Below the pieces are notes generated by a model. The model saw only the letters and a list, made by a program, of their open reading frames with translations, did not search any database and had not been told where the DNA came from. The translations under genes and the position numbers were made by a program. Shown in pieces: positions 28,135 through 35,998 of a stretch of DNA of 44,263 nucleotides. The stretch's first letter is position 1; every line of letters starts with the position of its first letter. Source of the DNA: a virus. The stretch is taken from positions 1 to 44,263 of the IMG/VR virus record IMGVR_UViG_3300028844_005280, one strand, 5' to 3'.

Positions 28135-29941
28135 AAAAGCCTACGTATTTGATATTGAAACTGATGGCCTGTATGACGAAGCTACTAAAATCCACTGCAT
28201 TGTTTTCTACGACATCATCGGAGACCGCACTTATGAGTTTGGGCCTCGTGTTATTGATGCTGCTTTGCTTTGTTTGGCTGAAGCTGATCTTTTAATCGGC
28301 CACAATATTACCAACTACGACATTCCGGTCATAGAAAAACTATGGCCGGAAACTTTTACCAAGAAACCTTTCCCTCAAATCATTGACACGTTACTTTGCA
28401 CCCGGCTCATCTGGCCCAAGGAAAAACTCTACGATCTTGATACGGAGCAGTACAGTTCGGTGCCGCCGAATCTCAGAGGATCAGCTGGTCTTAAAGCCTG
28501 GGGCTACCGTCTCAGTGACAAGAAGATCAATTTCAAAGAGTTTTCTACTTACTCACAAGAAATGCTTGACTACTGCAAACAAGATGTTTCAGTCACAACC
28601 AAGTTATTTAATCACATTCAAATGCAGAACATTGACCACAAGGCTTACCAGCTGGAGCACTCGCTTGCTCATTGCATTCAAAGACAAATTAGAACAGGCT
28701 TTCCTTTTGATATTGATAAATGTCTTGCTGTTGTGGATGACCTTGAGTCTGAGAAAGCAAAACTCGAAGAAGAACTAAAGACATTATTCCCACCCATTGA
28801 AACAGAAACTTGGTTTACTCCCAAAGTAAACAATACCAAACGTGGTTATGTAAAAGGTGTGCCTTTCCGTAAGGTACACAGTGAAGAATTTAATCCAGGG
28901 TCAAGGCAACAGATCACTGATCGTTTAAGAAGTAAGTATGAATGGGTACCTGAAGACGTAACAGATAAAGGTAATGCAATCTTGAATGATGAAGTCCTTG
29001 CTCAACTTCCATACCCTGAAGCTAAGCCTTTGTCCAGGTATATGTTGTTAAAGAAACGCCTGGGCCAAATGAAAGAAGGTAACAATGCTTGGTTGAAACT
29101 AGTAGACGAAGACAGTGTTATGCATGGAGATCTAATTACTAATGGTTGTATCACAGGCAGAGCTAGTCATCGTAATCCCAACATGGCTCAGGTGCCTGCT
29201 GCTTATTCACCTTATGGTAAAGAGTGTAGAGAATTATTTCATGCTCCCAATGATTGGATCTTAATTGGTTCGGATGCGAAAGCATTGGAGTTGAGGTGCT
29301 TGGCAGGTTATTTAGCTTTATGGGATGATGGTGAATATGGAAATGTTGTTATCGATGACACGCAAGACATCCATACCTATAACCAAAAGATGTTTGGAGT
29401 GGGTACAAGAGACATCAGTAAGCGTCTTCTTTATGCTGTTCTTTATGGTGCTGGCTTTCTTAAGGCGGGTAGCATTGTTAATCCAAATGAAAAAGATCCA
29501 GACGAACTTAGAAGTTTTGGAAGAACAGCAATCAATTCATTCCTTAAAGGAATACCAGCATTACAAGAACTTAAACGCCAACTTGCAGCGACTCTTGGCT
29601 CACGAGGTTTTCTCATTGGCCTTGATAAGAGACCGCTTTATTGCCGTTCTGAATTTAAAGCATTGAATGTTTTGTTACAAGCTGCAGGTGCAGTAATAAT
29701 GAAACAAGTAGTTATTAATATCCATGAAGAATTAAATGATGCGGGCTATGTCTATGGTAAGGATTGGGTACAGCATGCTTTTATCCATGATGAAATTCAA
29801 ATGTCTTGTCGCCCAGGGATAGAGCAAGACTTAATCCCATACATATTAAATTCTTACGTAATGGCCGGAGAAGGTTTTGACTTCTTATGCAAGATCGAAG
29901 GCGACGTAAAGACAGGCCACAGCTGGTATGATACGCACTAA
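28073..29941 (+). CDS. DNA polymerase, family A, T7 type with exonuclease
   Basis: 622 aa. Exonuclease: FDIETDGL (D27, E29), IGHNITNYDIPV and YCKQDVSVT. Polymerase: motif A DAKALELRCLAGYL, with DDGEY nearby; motif B KRLLYAVLYGAGFLKAG; motif C HAFIHDEIQ. The LELRCL..(x)..DGEY pattern and short exonuclease resemble T7 gp5 rather than bacterial Pol I, which has a 5'-nuclease. It replicates the phage genome with the primase-helicase and SSB. Start overlaps the previous gene by 62 nt. Confidence 0.93.
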   Translation: MIESLPPNILKFSPKLNSSIKKAYVFDIETDGLYDEATKIHCIVFYDIIGDRTYEFGPRVIDAALLCLAEADLLIGHNITNYDIPVIEKLWPETFTKKPFPQIIDTLLCTRLIWPKEKLYDLDTEQYSSVPPNLRGSAGLKAWGYRLSDKKINFKEFSTYSQEMLDYCKQDVSVTTKLFNHIQMQNIDHKAYQLEHSLAHCIQRQIRTGFPFDIDKCLAVVDDLESEKAKLEEELKTLFPPIETETWFTPKVNNTKRGYVKGVPFRKVHSEEFNPGSRQQITDRLRSKYEWVPEDVTDKGNAILNDEVLAQLPYPEAKPLSRYMLLKKRLGQMKEGNNAWLKLVDEDSVMHGDLITNGCITGRASHRNPNMAQVPAAYSPYGKECRELFHAPNDWILIGSDAKALELRCLAGYLALWDDGEYGNVVIDDTQDIHTYNQKMFGVGTRDISKRLLYAVLYGAGFLKAGSIVNPNEKDPDELRSFGRTAINSFLKGIPALQELKRQLAATLGSRGFLIGLDKRPLYCRSEFKALNVLLQAAGAVIMKQVVINIHEELNDAGYVYGKDWVQHAFIHDEIQMSCRPGIEQDLIPYILNSYVMAGEGFDFLCKIEGDVKTGHSWYDTH

Positions 29942-29942
29942 G

Positions 29943-29974
29943 GCAAGGGCATCCATTCGGTGTAAGTCCCTTGC
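29943..29974 (+). other. Type-2 intergenic RNA motif, copy e
   Basis: Closing stem GCAAGGG / CCCTTGC (7 bp); inside CA, T, CC-ATTC-GG, TG, TAAGT. It begins 2 nt after the polymerase stop and is 26 nt before the next ATG. Confidence 0.62.
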
Positions 29975-29999
29975 TTGCTTACTTTCTCACCCCTTTACT

Positions 30000-30995
30000 A
30001 TGTCAACAGCTCTTGTTAAACGTTCGTTGGATAGCTTTGCTCTATTCAATGACAAACGATTTGTTAGTGGCTATCAACCACTCGTTACGATCCAACCCCT
30101 AAACAAATCAAAGAAACGTGGTTGGTTTATTCGTAAATCAGAGTTAGATAACTGTGGCTGGACTGCAGTTGAATCTGATTTTGATAAGGGTTCAGTCATC
30201 TTTGACTACGAACAAACCTTTGGAATGCCACCGAACACATCAAAAGAACTTGGTTTAAACTTCCAAACTCCACGTGTTCAAGTCTTATTGCGTTCACCTC
30301 TTATGGTTGAACAGCAATTTGGTATGCGTCAAATCATCGGTACCTTTGAAAAGGATTCAGTTAAAGAACTGTTTGAAGCAGACAAAGCAGCTGCTGATCT
30401 TGCAGCTAGCAAGAATGAGATGTACAAACGTAAGTACAGTGTACGTACCAAGTACCTCATTCATATCCTGACAAAGGAAAACAAAAGGGCTCACAAGATT
30501 CCTATAGTTCTTACCTTGAAAGGATTAAATGGCACTGATATTTCAGAGAAGATTCGTCTCTTTGAAAAAGAAATGTCTAAGTGTTTATCTAAAGCACTTG
30601 ATACTGAAGTGCCTATGCAGTACAACGAACAGTTCTTTGCTACTACAATCTTTTGTCCTACGTTAACTAGTGACATGAGAGGCAGTAACAACGTAGAGAT
30701 CTGCGCTGTTGAGTCCTTTGACATTCCTGATTACTCAGACAATGACGCAGCACTCACCTCACTTGGTAATCTTTCAATCCCCGATGAAGATCGTGAATCA
30801 ACCTGGAAACGCCAAGAGATGTACAGCGATTACATCAACCAGCATTCCATGCAGGATGCTAGTCGCCTTGGTGGTTCGTACGGAATCCAAGAAGGAGTTT
30901 TAATTCTTCCTCAGTCCCGTACAATTGAAGCGGAAGTAATCACTGCACTACCAGCCGCAAGCAAAGACAGCTATGGTGCAGACTCACGTCTGTAA
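30000..30995 (+). CDS. Hypothetical replication-region protein (331 aa)
   Basis: Start at 30000 places the RNA motif outside the gene. MSTALVKRSLDSFALFNDKR..., a mixed alpha/beta protein with WFIRKSELDNCGW and a long helix (KDSVKELFEADKAAADLAAS), a strand-rich middle, and an acidic C-terminal part. No catalytic motif recognised. Placed between polymerase and the SWIM protein; a recombination or DNA-annealing role is possible but unproven. Confidence 0.65.
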   Translation: MSTALVKRSLDSFALFNDKRFVSGYQPLVTIQPLNKSKKRGWFIRKSELDNCGWTAVESDFDKGSVIFDYEQTFGMPPNTSKELGLNFQTPRVQVLLRSPLMVEQQFGMRQIIGTFEKDSVKELFEADKAAADLAASKNEMYKRKYSVRTKYLIHILTKENKRAHKIPIVLTLKGLNGTDISEKIRLFEKEMSKCLSKALDTEVPMQYNEQFFATTIFCPTLTSDMRGSNNVEICAVESFDIPDYSDNDAALTSLGNLSIPDEDRESTWKRQEMYSDYINQHSMQDASRLGGSYGIQEGVLILPQSRTIEAEVITALPAASKDSYGADSRL

Positions 30996-31207
30996 TCTAA
31001 ATGCGAGTGCATGTTATCAAGGGTATCTTTAACTAGACCTTTGATAACACACTGTCTTGTAGCAGCAATGTCCACAAGCATTGCTGCTATTTGTTTCAAC
31101 TCACTCTTTGAATGGCATTCATCAATGTAACGCTTCATCTTTATCTTCCAAAACTCTTCTTCGGGTGACTCTTTGAAGTTGAGCATTTGTTCAAATTTTA
31201 ATTTCAT
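30971..31207 (-). CDS. Small helical protein on the opposite strand (78 aa)
   Basis: MKLKFEQMLNFKESPEEEFW..., two amphipathic helices (DECHSKSELKQIAAMLVDIA, RQCVIKGLVKDTLDNMHSHL). Its composition looks natural and resembles small cyanobacterial proteins of unknown role. However it contains two strong inverted repeats that could be a terminator for the plus strand, and it starts 5 bp from a plus-strand gene. Confidence is therefore moderate. Confidence 0.52.
   Translation of the reverse strand: MKLKFEQMLNFKESPEEEFWKIKMKRYIDECHSKSELKQIAAMLVDIAATRQCVIKGLVKDTLDNMHSHLDYRRESAP
31012..31089. repeat. Two strong inverted repeats after the 30995 stop
   Basis: First: GTTATCAA (31012-31019) / TTGATAAC (31041-31048), with a few more pairs inside. 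Second: TAGCAGCAATG (31060-31070) / CATTGCTGCTA (31079-31089), 11 bp with loop of 8, followed by TTTGTTT. Together they look like a terminator for the plus-strand gene. Confidence 0.6.
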
Positions 31208-31212
31208 TCTAC

Positions 31213-32151
31213 ATGACTAATCAACTCCTTGAAAAGAACAGTGCACAAGCACTAATCTATTCTGTGTCAAACATAAGGCGTGCTTTTCCTGAGTTTGATG
31301 ACACTGAAATTGCAGGCATCCACAAACAACACGATAACATTCTTGTCGTGCGACATGATGGGTCAAGTCAAAAGTACAACGCTGCTTTGATTCGTAATGC
31401 CTTCCAAGAGTTTACGTCTCGTGTTCCAGACTTCTTCTCTTACCTTGGTCCTAACTATCGTGGGCCTAGCATCTGGAGAAACAATTGCTATATTCTGTTC
31501 AAAGGTTGGCTGTATTCCCAAAAGGGAGCAGAACGTTTGTTTCAAACTCAAGCACAGTACCGATGGGCTGACAAGTTTTCCTTGTTAGATTCCGAAGAAA
31601 AGATTACAAATGTATTAAACGAATACAACTTAGGCTACATAGTTTCTCCTGATGGCCGAGCCAAAGGCCAGAAGGAGGTTACACTTGGTACTGAAGAAGA
31701 ACTACCAGCAGAAGAAGATGTAGCTGAAGAGACTCTTCCTTATTGCAACTGTGGTTCATTCCAGCAACAGTCACAGCATTTAGCTGAGATTAGAAAAGAG
31801 ATCCCAGGGTACCAGCCTATCTGTAAGCACATTGCTTATCACAGAAAGTTTCGTGAATACTGTGTGAAGCGCAGTGAATTAATCGAAGCATCCAGGGGTA
31901 ACGTTGCATCTAACACAACGGCTTGGCACTACACACCACCTGGTGCCAACGAACAGTACGGTCATTTCCAAGTGATCTACACAAGAGCTGGTCAAATGGC
32001 TACACTAGATAAGTGGCGTCTCTATAACAAAGACACCACCTATACCCAACACGATGCATGGAATCTGTTGGACAACATGCTGGGTAATGGCTTTGTTCCA
32101 TTCCCTCTTACAGCTCTCGGCCACATCTCACACGCATTCAAAACCAAGTAA
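31213..32151 (+). CDS. SWIM zinc-finger protein (312 aa)
   Basis: MTNQLLEKNSAQALIYSVSN..., an N-terminal alpha/beta region. After an acidic linker comes the SWIM pattern CxC...CxH: LPYCNCGSFQQQ near residue 177 and PICKHIAYHRKF near 203. The C-terminal part is basic/aromatic. SWIM domains bind DNA or protein and occur in recombination and transposase-like proteins. Role in the phage is probably DNA-linked. Neighbour of replication genes. Confidence 0.72.
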   Translation: MTNQLLEKNSAQALIYSVSNIRRAFPEFDDTEIAGIHKQHDNILVVRHDGSSQKYNAALIRNAFQEFTSRVPDFFSYLGPNYRGPSIWRNNCYILFKGWLYSQKGAERLFQTQAQYRWADKFSLLDSEEKITNVLNEYNLGYIVSPDGRAKGQKEVTLGTEEELPAEEDVAEETLPYCNCGSFQQQSQHLAEIRKEIPGYQPICKHIAYHRKFREYCVKRSELIEASRGNVASNTTAWHYTPPGANEQYGHFQVIYTRAGQMATLDKWRLYNKDTTYTQHDAWNLLDNMLGNGFVPFPLTALGHISHAFKTK

Positions 32152-32158
32152 CTAACTC

Positions 32159-32269
32159 ATGTTCTCTTTCTTTGCATCTATTGCTAGCAACTTTGTAGCT
32201 GAAGTTGTCTCTGGTCTAGTAGCCTTTGGTGTTGCTATGGCTATGAACTACGTTACCTCTTTATTCTGA
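32159..32269 (+). CDS. Tiny hydrophobic membrane protein (36 aa)
   Basis: MFSFFASIASNFVAEVVSGL, continuing VAFGVAMAMNYVTSLF. Nearly all hydrophobic, one membrane helix. The stop TGA shares a base with the start of the next gene. Could be a small holin-like or membrane-modulating peptide; no homologue known to me. Too short for standard ORF calling. Confidence 0.6.
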   Translation: MFSFFASIASNFVAEVVSGLVAFGVAMAMNYVTSLF

Positions 32270-32913
32270 TGACTCAAATCACTCACACCAAACTTGATAA
32301 GCTCAACACCTTTGAGCTATACAAGCATTACTCAGCTCTTACTAGTAGCCTTTCATTGCTTACTAAAGAGTCTAAAGAATTAGCCCTAGCCGAGCTCGAA
32401 GCATGTGCTCATTTACGTTCTACTAAATTAGATGGGATTCACTACCACATTACTAAGCATGAAAAACTAATTGAGGTAGGACAAGAAGAAAAGAAACTTC
32501 TTGATGCTGCTTTGAAACACCACAAGGCAGAGATTGCGGCACTCAAATCTATCTTGTCAGAAGTTAGACGAAGAGGTTTCGCTGATGGGAACAAACTCAC
32601 TGGTAACAAATACGTCTACCATGTGATCCCTAATGCGCAACCTACTGTCGAAGTAAGTTCTTCTATTGAAGATTGGTCTGCGCAAGAACAATCTGAATAC
32701 AGTATCGTAGAAGAGATCACAACCACTACTATTTGTAAATCATCTGATGGCAGTACAATCCTACGGAAAGACGAGAAAACCAAGTATCGATGTATACCGA
32801 ATGTCGAGTCCATCCTTGAAGGCCACACCCATGGGAAACAACTACCCCCTGGGGTCTCAGTCAAACAAAACTATCAAATCAGAACCAAAAGAATCCTTAA
32901 TGACAAAGACTAA
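32269..32913 (+). CDS. Gp157-like coiled-coil protein (214 aa)
   Basis: MTQITHTKLDKLNTFELYKH..., with KLDGIHYHITKHEKLIEVGQ then EEKKLLDAALKHHKAEIAAL as a coiled coil, then LTGNKYVYHVIPNAQPTVEV. This 'K.DG..y.i...e......E...L......E.lk..l...' plus GnK...  order matches the siphovirus Gp157 family, whose product is linked to host or phage nuclease interference. The C-terminal part is extra. Family call from motif memory. Confidence 0.66.
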   Translation: MTQITHTKLDKLNTFELYKHYSALTSSLSLLTKESKELALAELEACAHLRSTKLDGIHYHITKHEKLIEVGQEEKKLLDAALKHHKAEIAALKSILSEVRRRGFADGNKLTGNKYVYHVIPNAQPTVEVSSSIEDWSAQEQSEYSIVEEITTTTICKSSDGSTILRKDEKTKYRCIPNVESILEGHTHGKQLPPGVSVKQNYQIRTKRILNDKD

Positions 32914-33205
32914 TTCATGGAATAAGTTCCATCCTTCTTTACAGAAAAACTTTTATGCCACATTAGAAATCCCTACTAGCAAAGAAGATGCTGCAATTAA
33001 ACAACAGTGTCATGAACATGCAGTAGAAGATATCGAACTGCAGATGGATGTATTGAATGCTGAGTTAGCTCTTGAAGAAGATCAAGAAGTACCTTACAAT
33101 CAAAACAAAATCCAACACTTGCAAGAGCGTCGTATTAAATTAATTAATGCGAAACGTTATCACAAGAATGCATCTCGTGCATATTGGTACTTTATCGAAG
33201 GATGA
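32900..33205 (+). CDS. Coiled-coil hypothetical protein (101 aa)
   Basis: ATG at 32900, inside the end of the Gp157-like gene. MTKTNSWNKFHPSLQKNFYA..., then an acidic helix (DIELQMDVLNAELALEEDQE) and a basic helix (NKIQHLQERRIKLINAKRYH). A paired-helix layout. The longer frame from 32747 is rejected because it lies wholly within the previous gene. Function unknown. Confidence 0.62.
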   Translation: MTKTNSWNKFHPSLQKNFYATLEIPTSKEDAAIKQQCHEHAVEDIELQMDVLNAELALEEDQEVPYNQNKIQHLQERRIKLINAKRYHKNASRAYWYFIEG

Positions 33206-33229
33206 TAAAGTAAAGAAAAGGGTATCATC

Positions 33230-33499
33230 ATGACGTCCAAAGATTACGAACAACACATCTATTACATTCTCGATAATCTAACCCAAGGTGGTACTCCTCT
33301 TCCTGCTTTAATTGGTTCCAAACAAGAGTGGCAAGTCACAACGTTAGTTGCTGGCTTGCTAGCTAATGCAAATATCTCAGCTTCATTAGATGCTGAGGAA
33401 ATTGTAGAAGCTGCTATTAACTATGCCAACATCATTCAAGCTAAGTTAGGCGAATATCAAAATGCAAAGATCCATTCGCTTGAACGTTTGATTGATTAA
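33230..33499 (+). CDS. Small helical protein (89 aa)
   Basis: MTSKDYEQHIYYILDNLTQG..., helices with Leu and Ala repeats (LVAGLLANANISASLDAEEI). No Cys, no known motif. Preceded by AAAGGGTATC, a weak ribosome site. Function unknown. Confidence 0.64.
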   Translation: MTSKDYEQHIYYILDNLTQGGTPLPALIGSKQEWQVTTLVAGLLANANISASLDAEEIVEAAINYANIIQAKLGEYQNAKIHSLERLID

Positions 33500-33530
33500 G
33501 CCTATAATCTAAAAGTCTTTTTAACTACCT

Positions 33531-33731
33531 GTGACCAACCCCATTGTTAACGTTCGATTCTCTTTAGACTTCGAGTGTAAGTACAACCCTTTCAAAGGTC
33601 GTACACCAGAAGAGTATGCAGATTTACTTGAAACGGATCTGCATGAAATCTTAAAAGAATTTCGAGAGGATGAAATCGAAGGCATCTTCTCTACAATAGA
33701 AAAAGTTACTCTATGTGATTCAAATGTCTGA
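33531..33731 (+). CDS. Small acidic protein from a GTG start (66 aa)
   Basis: GTG at 33531 gives MTNPIVNVRFSLDFECKYNP, then TPEEYADLLETDLHEILKEF, an alpha/beta protein. Overlaps the next gene's start. Function unknown. Confidence 0.62.
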   Translation: MTNPIVNVRFSLDFECKYNPFKGRTPEEYADLLETDLHEILKEFREDEIEGIFSTIEKVTLCDSNV

Positions 33732-34026
33732 AGAAGAATACCTGGCTAGCTGGAACATTCATGAACAAAACCAACGAGCTGTCTTCATGGATCACATGTA
33801 TGACCGCTCAGGTCGTACCAATGGTTTGTATACAGGTCTTTGGCAAGAGTTCTGTATGGAAGAAGCTGGCCCTTACTGCAAGGCCATGTGGTTTGAGCAG
33901 CAACGAGCCGTCAAAGAATTTATTGAACAGGCTAATCTGCGCCAGCTAGAAACATTATCTTTGCCAGAAGAACCTTGCAAAGATGAAACCTGCACTCAAC
34001 CCTTCGTACCTAATCTCCACGATTGA
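33715..34026 (+). CDS. Small acidic protein (103 aa)
   Basis: Either ATG at 33715 or 33724 (MSEEEYLASWNIHEQNQRAV). Helical, Trp/Tyr-rich, with EEAGPYCKAMWFEQQRAVKE and a C-terminal tail with two Cys and acidic residues. No family recognised. Overlaps both neighbours. Confidence 0.62.
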   Translation: MIQMSEEEYLASWNIHEQNQRAVFMDHMYDRSGRTNGLYTGLWQEFCMEEAGPYCKAMWFEQQRAVKEFIEQANLRQLETLSLPEEPCKDETCTQPFVPNLHD

Positions 34027-34238
34027 TGACTACTAACTTCAACCTCAAAGAACACCAATACAAAAGTTGTATTGAATGTTTTGAAGATACTATTTCTACT
34101 TATGTAGAACGCACAAACAAAAAAGATGGTTTAACTGGTGGAGAAATCTACCAGGCTTTTAAAGAAGCTATTAAGAATCAACAGGACTGGCACGCTAGTG
34201 AACAACAGATTCTAAATGATCTTAGTTCTTTTTTCTAA
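34023..34238 (+). CDS. Small helical protein (71 aa)
   Basis: MMTTNFNLKEHQYKSCIECF..., helical, with TGGEIYQAFKEAIKNQQDWH. Convergent with the minus-strand gene at 34212 and overlaps it by 27 nt. Last plus-strand gene of the early block. Confidence 0.62.
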   Translation: MMTTNFNLKEHQYKSCIECFEDTISTYVERTNKKDGLTGGEIYQAFKEAIKNQQDWHASEQQILNDLSSFF

Positions 34239-34358
34239 AGGATCTAATCCTCCTTCACAAATAATTACAGCACGTTTATAAAAGTAAGTGTCTGTTTTAT
34301 TGGCGGTCTCCAAGGCCGCCTTTACTTTTGCCCAATTTTCTTTTGTATGTTTGTCCAT
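34212..34358 (-). CDS. Small basic protein (48 aa)
   Basis: MDKHTKENWAKVKAALETAN, then KTDTYFYKRAVIICEGGLDP. The 'W.kvk.ALE.a.KT.....YkRA..I...G.DP' pattern is one I have seen in short phage proteins. Compact helical hairpin. Convergent overlap with 34023-34238. Too short for common cutoffs. Confidence 0.66.
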   Translation of the reverse strand: MDKHTKENWAKVKAALETANKTDTYFYKRAVIICEGGLDPLEKRTKII

Positions 34359-34384
34359 TAGTTTACTTTAGTGTCCGCCCACCA

Positions 34385-34477
34385 GTGCCAATGTTTGTAA
34401 TTAATGCTAATACAGGTCACAGATTCCTAGCCTTATTTTCGTGTACTTGTGCCGATGTTTGTTATCAACGCCAAAAC
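34385..34477 (-). repeat. Diverged duplicate of the end of the 34433 gene
   Basis: The 29-bp blocks 34385-34413 and 34449-34477 match at 23 positions, with differences mainly at third codon positions. The downstream copy would read VLALITNIGTGGRTLK, like the real end VLALITNIGTSTRK. It has no start of its own. Confidence 0.6.
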
Positions 34478-34651
34478 TGTCGCGGTCATTCCAGCAAACA
34501 TTATCTCTCCTCTTTTTCCGATCTCAGGACATGCAGTTAAACCACCATTACGCATGCAATAACCCAGACCAATCCCGTAGAGAATAATCTGGGCTGAAAA
34601 TATAATACCTAAAAAGCTAATTAACACTTTTTCTTTCTGTGATAGATGCAT
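34433..34651 (-). CDS. Small two-span membrane protein next to fibre gene (72 aa)
   Basis: MHLSQKEKVLISFLGIIFSA..., two hydrophobic helices (about 8-28 and 48-66) separated by a loop with CMRNGGLTACPEIGKRG. Two-span small proteins beside tail-fibre genes are often holins. The loop has two Cys. Starts 1 nt after the fibre gene's stop. Confidence 0.62.
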   Translation of the reverse strand: MHLSQKEKVLISFLGIIFSAQIILYGIGLGYCMRNGGLTACPEIGKRGEIMFAGMTATVLALITNIGTSTRK

Positions 34652-35941
34652 TTATCTTGTAACTTCTTCCCAATCAAACGATGCATAAACATCTGAACCA
34701 GCATTATCTGTTGCAATAACTAAAGTAGCTTCAAATGGTGTGTTTGTTAAAGAGTTTCTTTCTAGTTGAAAACGAAACAAATTTGGTTTTGTTATATTTA
34801 TTACCGATTGACCTTGGTTGCTTCCTTGGAACCAGCTATTAGTAATCTTTCTTGCTCCTGTAGAATTAAAACTAGTTCCTGTTATGTTATATTCTATAGA
34901 ACTATCTGAACCTCCTGAAACCCAAGTGCCTCCAGTGGTTGTTCCTCTATAGATTAATTGTAAACTATAATTTGCATTATTACTTAAACCAACAACTGAA
35001 ACTGCAGTTGGAATAACAATTGCATCTAAACGATTAGGTGTTGCCTTTAGTCTTAATGAAACAATTGGATAATAAGTATCTGCATTTGTTAAATTATACG
35101 GAGTAGCAATATCAGTTGCTGCAAAATTTTGTGCACCTGATAATTCATAACCGCCTTCACTAAGTACAGTAGTACAAATTTGTTTAAGTGTACTACTTGA
35201 ACCTGTAGCACTTGTATTTGTAATTTCAAGTCGACAAGGTAAACATGCTGTTGTTATATATGTTGAAGCAATTAAATTTGCATGATCAAAAGTATGACAA
35301 AGAACAAAATTACCATTAATAATAAAACCAACCCTTACTGTTCCAGAGCCAAGCCATTCTATGTCTGTCCAAAAAATCTGAACTTTAGTAAAATCTGCTG
35401 TTAATCCAGAAGGCCCTGTGCCATCTAATTTATCAACATTCCAGTCGTTTTGACTCACTCCTGTATTAACAACAGAACCTGTAATAGAACTTCGTTCTAC
35501 AAATTGAGGTTTATTAATATCATTTAATTCAAAATAAATACCATTTTCATTTCCAAAATAACCAATGCGTTGTCGTAATCCTGTCTTTTGTGCGGCAGCA
35601 ACAAAAGACGACATTAATAATAATGATTTACCAGGTTGATATGCAAAAACTTTATACGTTTCTCTAGTAACACTAGAGCTATTTGAAGACGTTGTATTTA
35701 AATCAACAAGACCTTCATTTGAATTGAAAACAGATGTCCCCCCAGAAACAACTTCTGTTGTCCATAAACCATTATCAGCGTAACGATGACTAGAGTCAAA
35801 CAAAGTAAAAGGTTCACTTATTCTTAATCTTCCAAAAGCATCATTAGCTACATTTGAAATTGATGGTTCGATTTTTGCATTAATTGGATTAACAATATAA
35901 CGAGAAGGAATAATCGTATTGTTGTACCACACACGTGCCAT
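34652..35941 (-). CDS. Tail-fibre or virion surface protein (429 aa)
   Basis: MARVWYNNTIIPSRYIVNPI..., with NDAFGRLRISEPFTLFDSSH and RYADNGLWTTEVVSGGTSVF near residues 30-70, a pattern I know from surface proteins of large marine phages. Long Ser/Thr/Asn-rich beta regions follow. No enzymatic motif. Probably a trimeric fibre or capsid decoration that touches the host. Divergent from the Dps-like gene. Confidence 0.72.
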   Translation of the reverse strand: MARVWYNNTIIPSRYIVNPINAKIEPSISNVANDAFGRLRISEPFTLFDSSHRYADNGLWTTEVVSGGTSVFNSNEGLVDLNTTSSNSSSVTRETYKVFAYQPGKSLLLMSSFVAAAQKTGLRQRIGYFGNENGIYFELNDINKPQFVERSSITGSVVNTGVSQNDWNVDKLDGTGPSGLTADFTKVQIFWTDIEWLGSGTVRVGFIINGNFVLCHTFDHANLIASTYITTACLPCRLEITNTSATGSSSTLKQICTTVLSEGGYELSGAQNFAATDIATPYNLTNADTYYPIVSLRLKATPNRLDAIVIPTAVSVVGLSNNANYSLQLIYRGTTTGGTWVSGGSDSSIEYNITGTSFNSTGARKITNSWFQGSNQGQSVINITKPNLFRFQLERNSLTNTPFEATLVIATDNAGSDVYASFDWEEVTR

Positions 35942-35998
35942 TGTTTTTTTTCAAATATAATTCTAGTCTAGAATAAAGAATAACAAATAGATAAGAAG
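35942..35998. promoter_or_regulatory. Divergent promoter gap with palindrome ATTCTAGTCTAGAAT
   Basis: The palindrome at 35960-35974 has 7-bp arms around one base. TATAAT at 35956-35961 fits a -10 box for the Dps-like gene and overlaps the palindrome, so a bound regulator would block it. The -35 is not clear. Confidence 0.5.

Noticed and set aside
16757-29974. Cobalamin or FMN riboswitch reading of GGTGCAAACC / GGTGTAAGTCC
   Set aside because: The words resemble those cores, but no B12 box or other required helices are present and the elements are only 27-78 nt.
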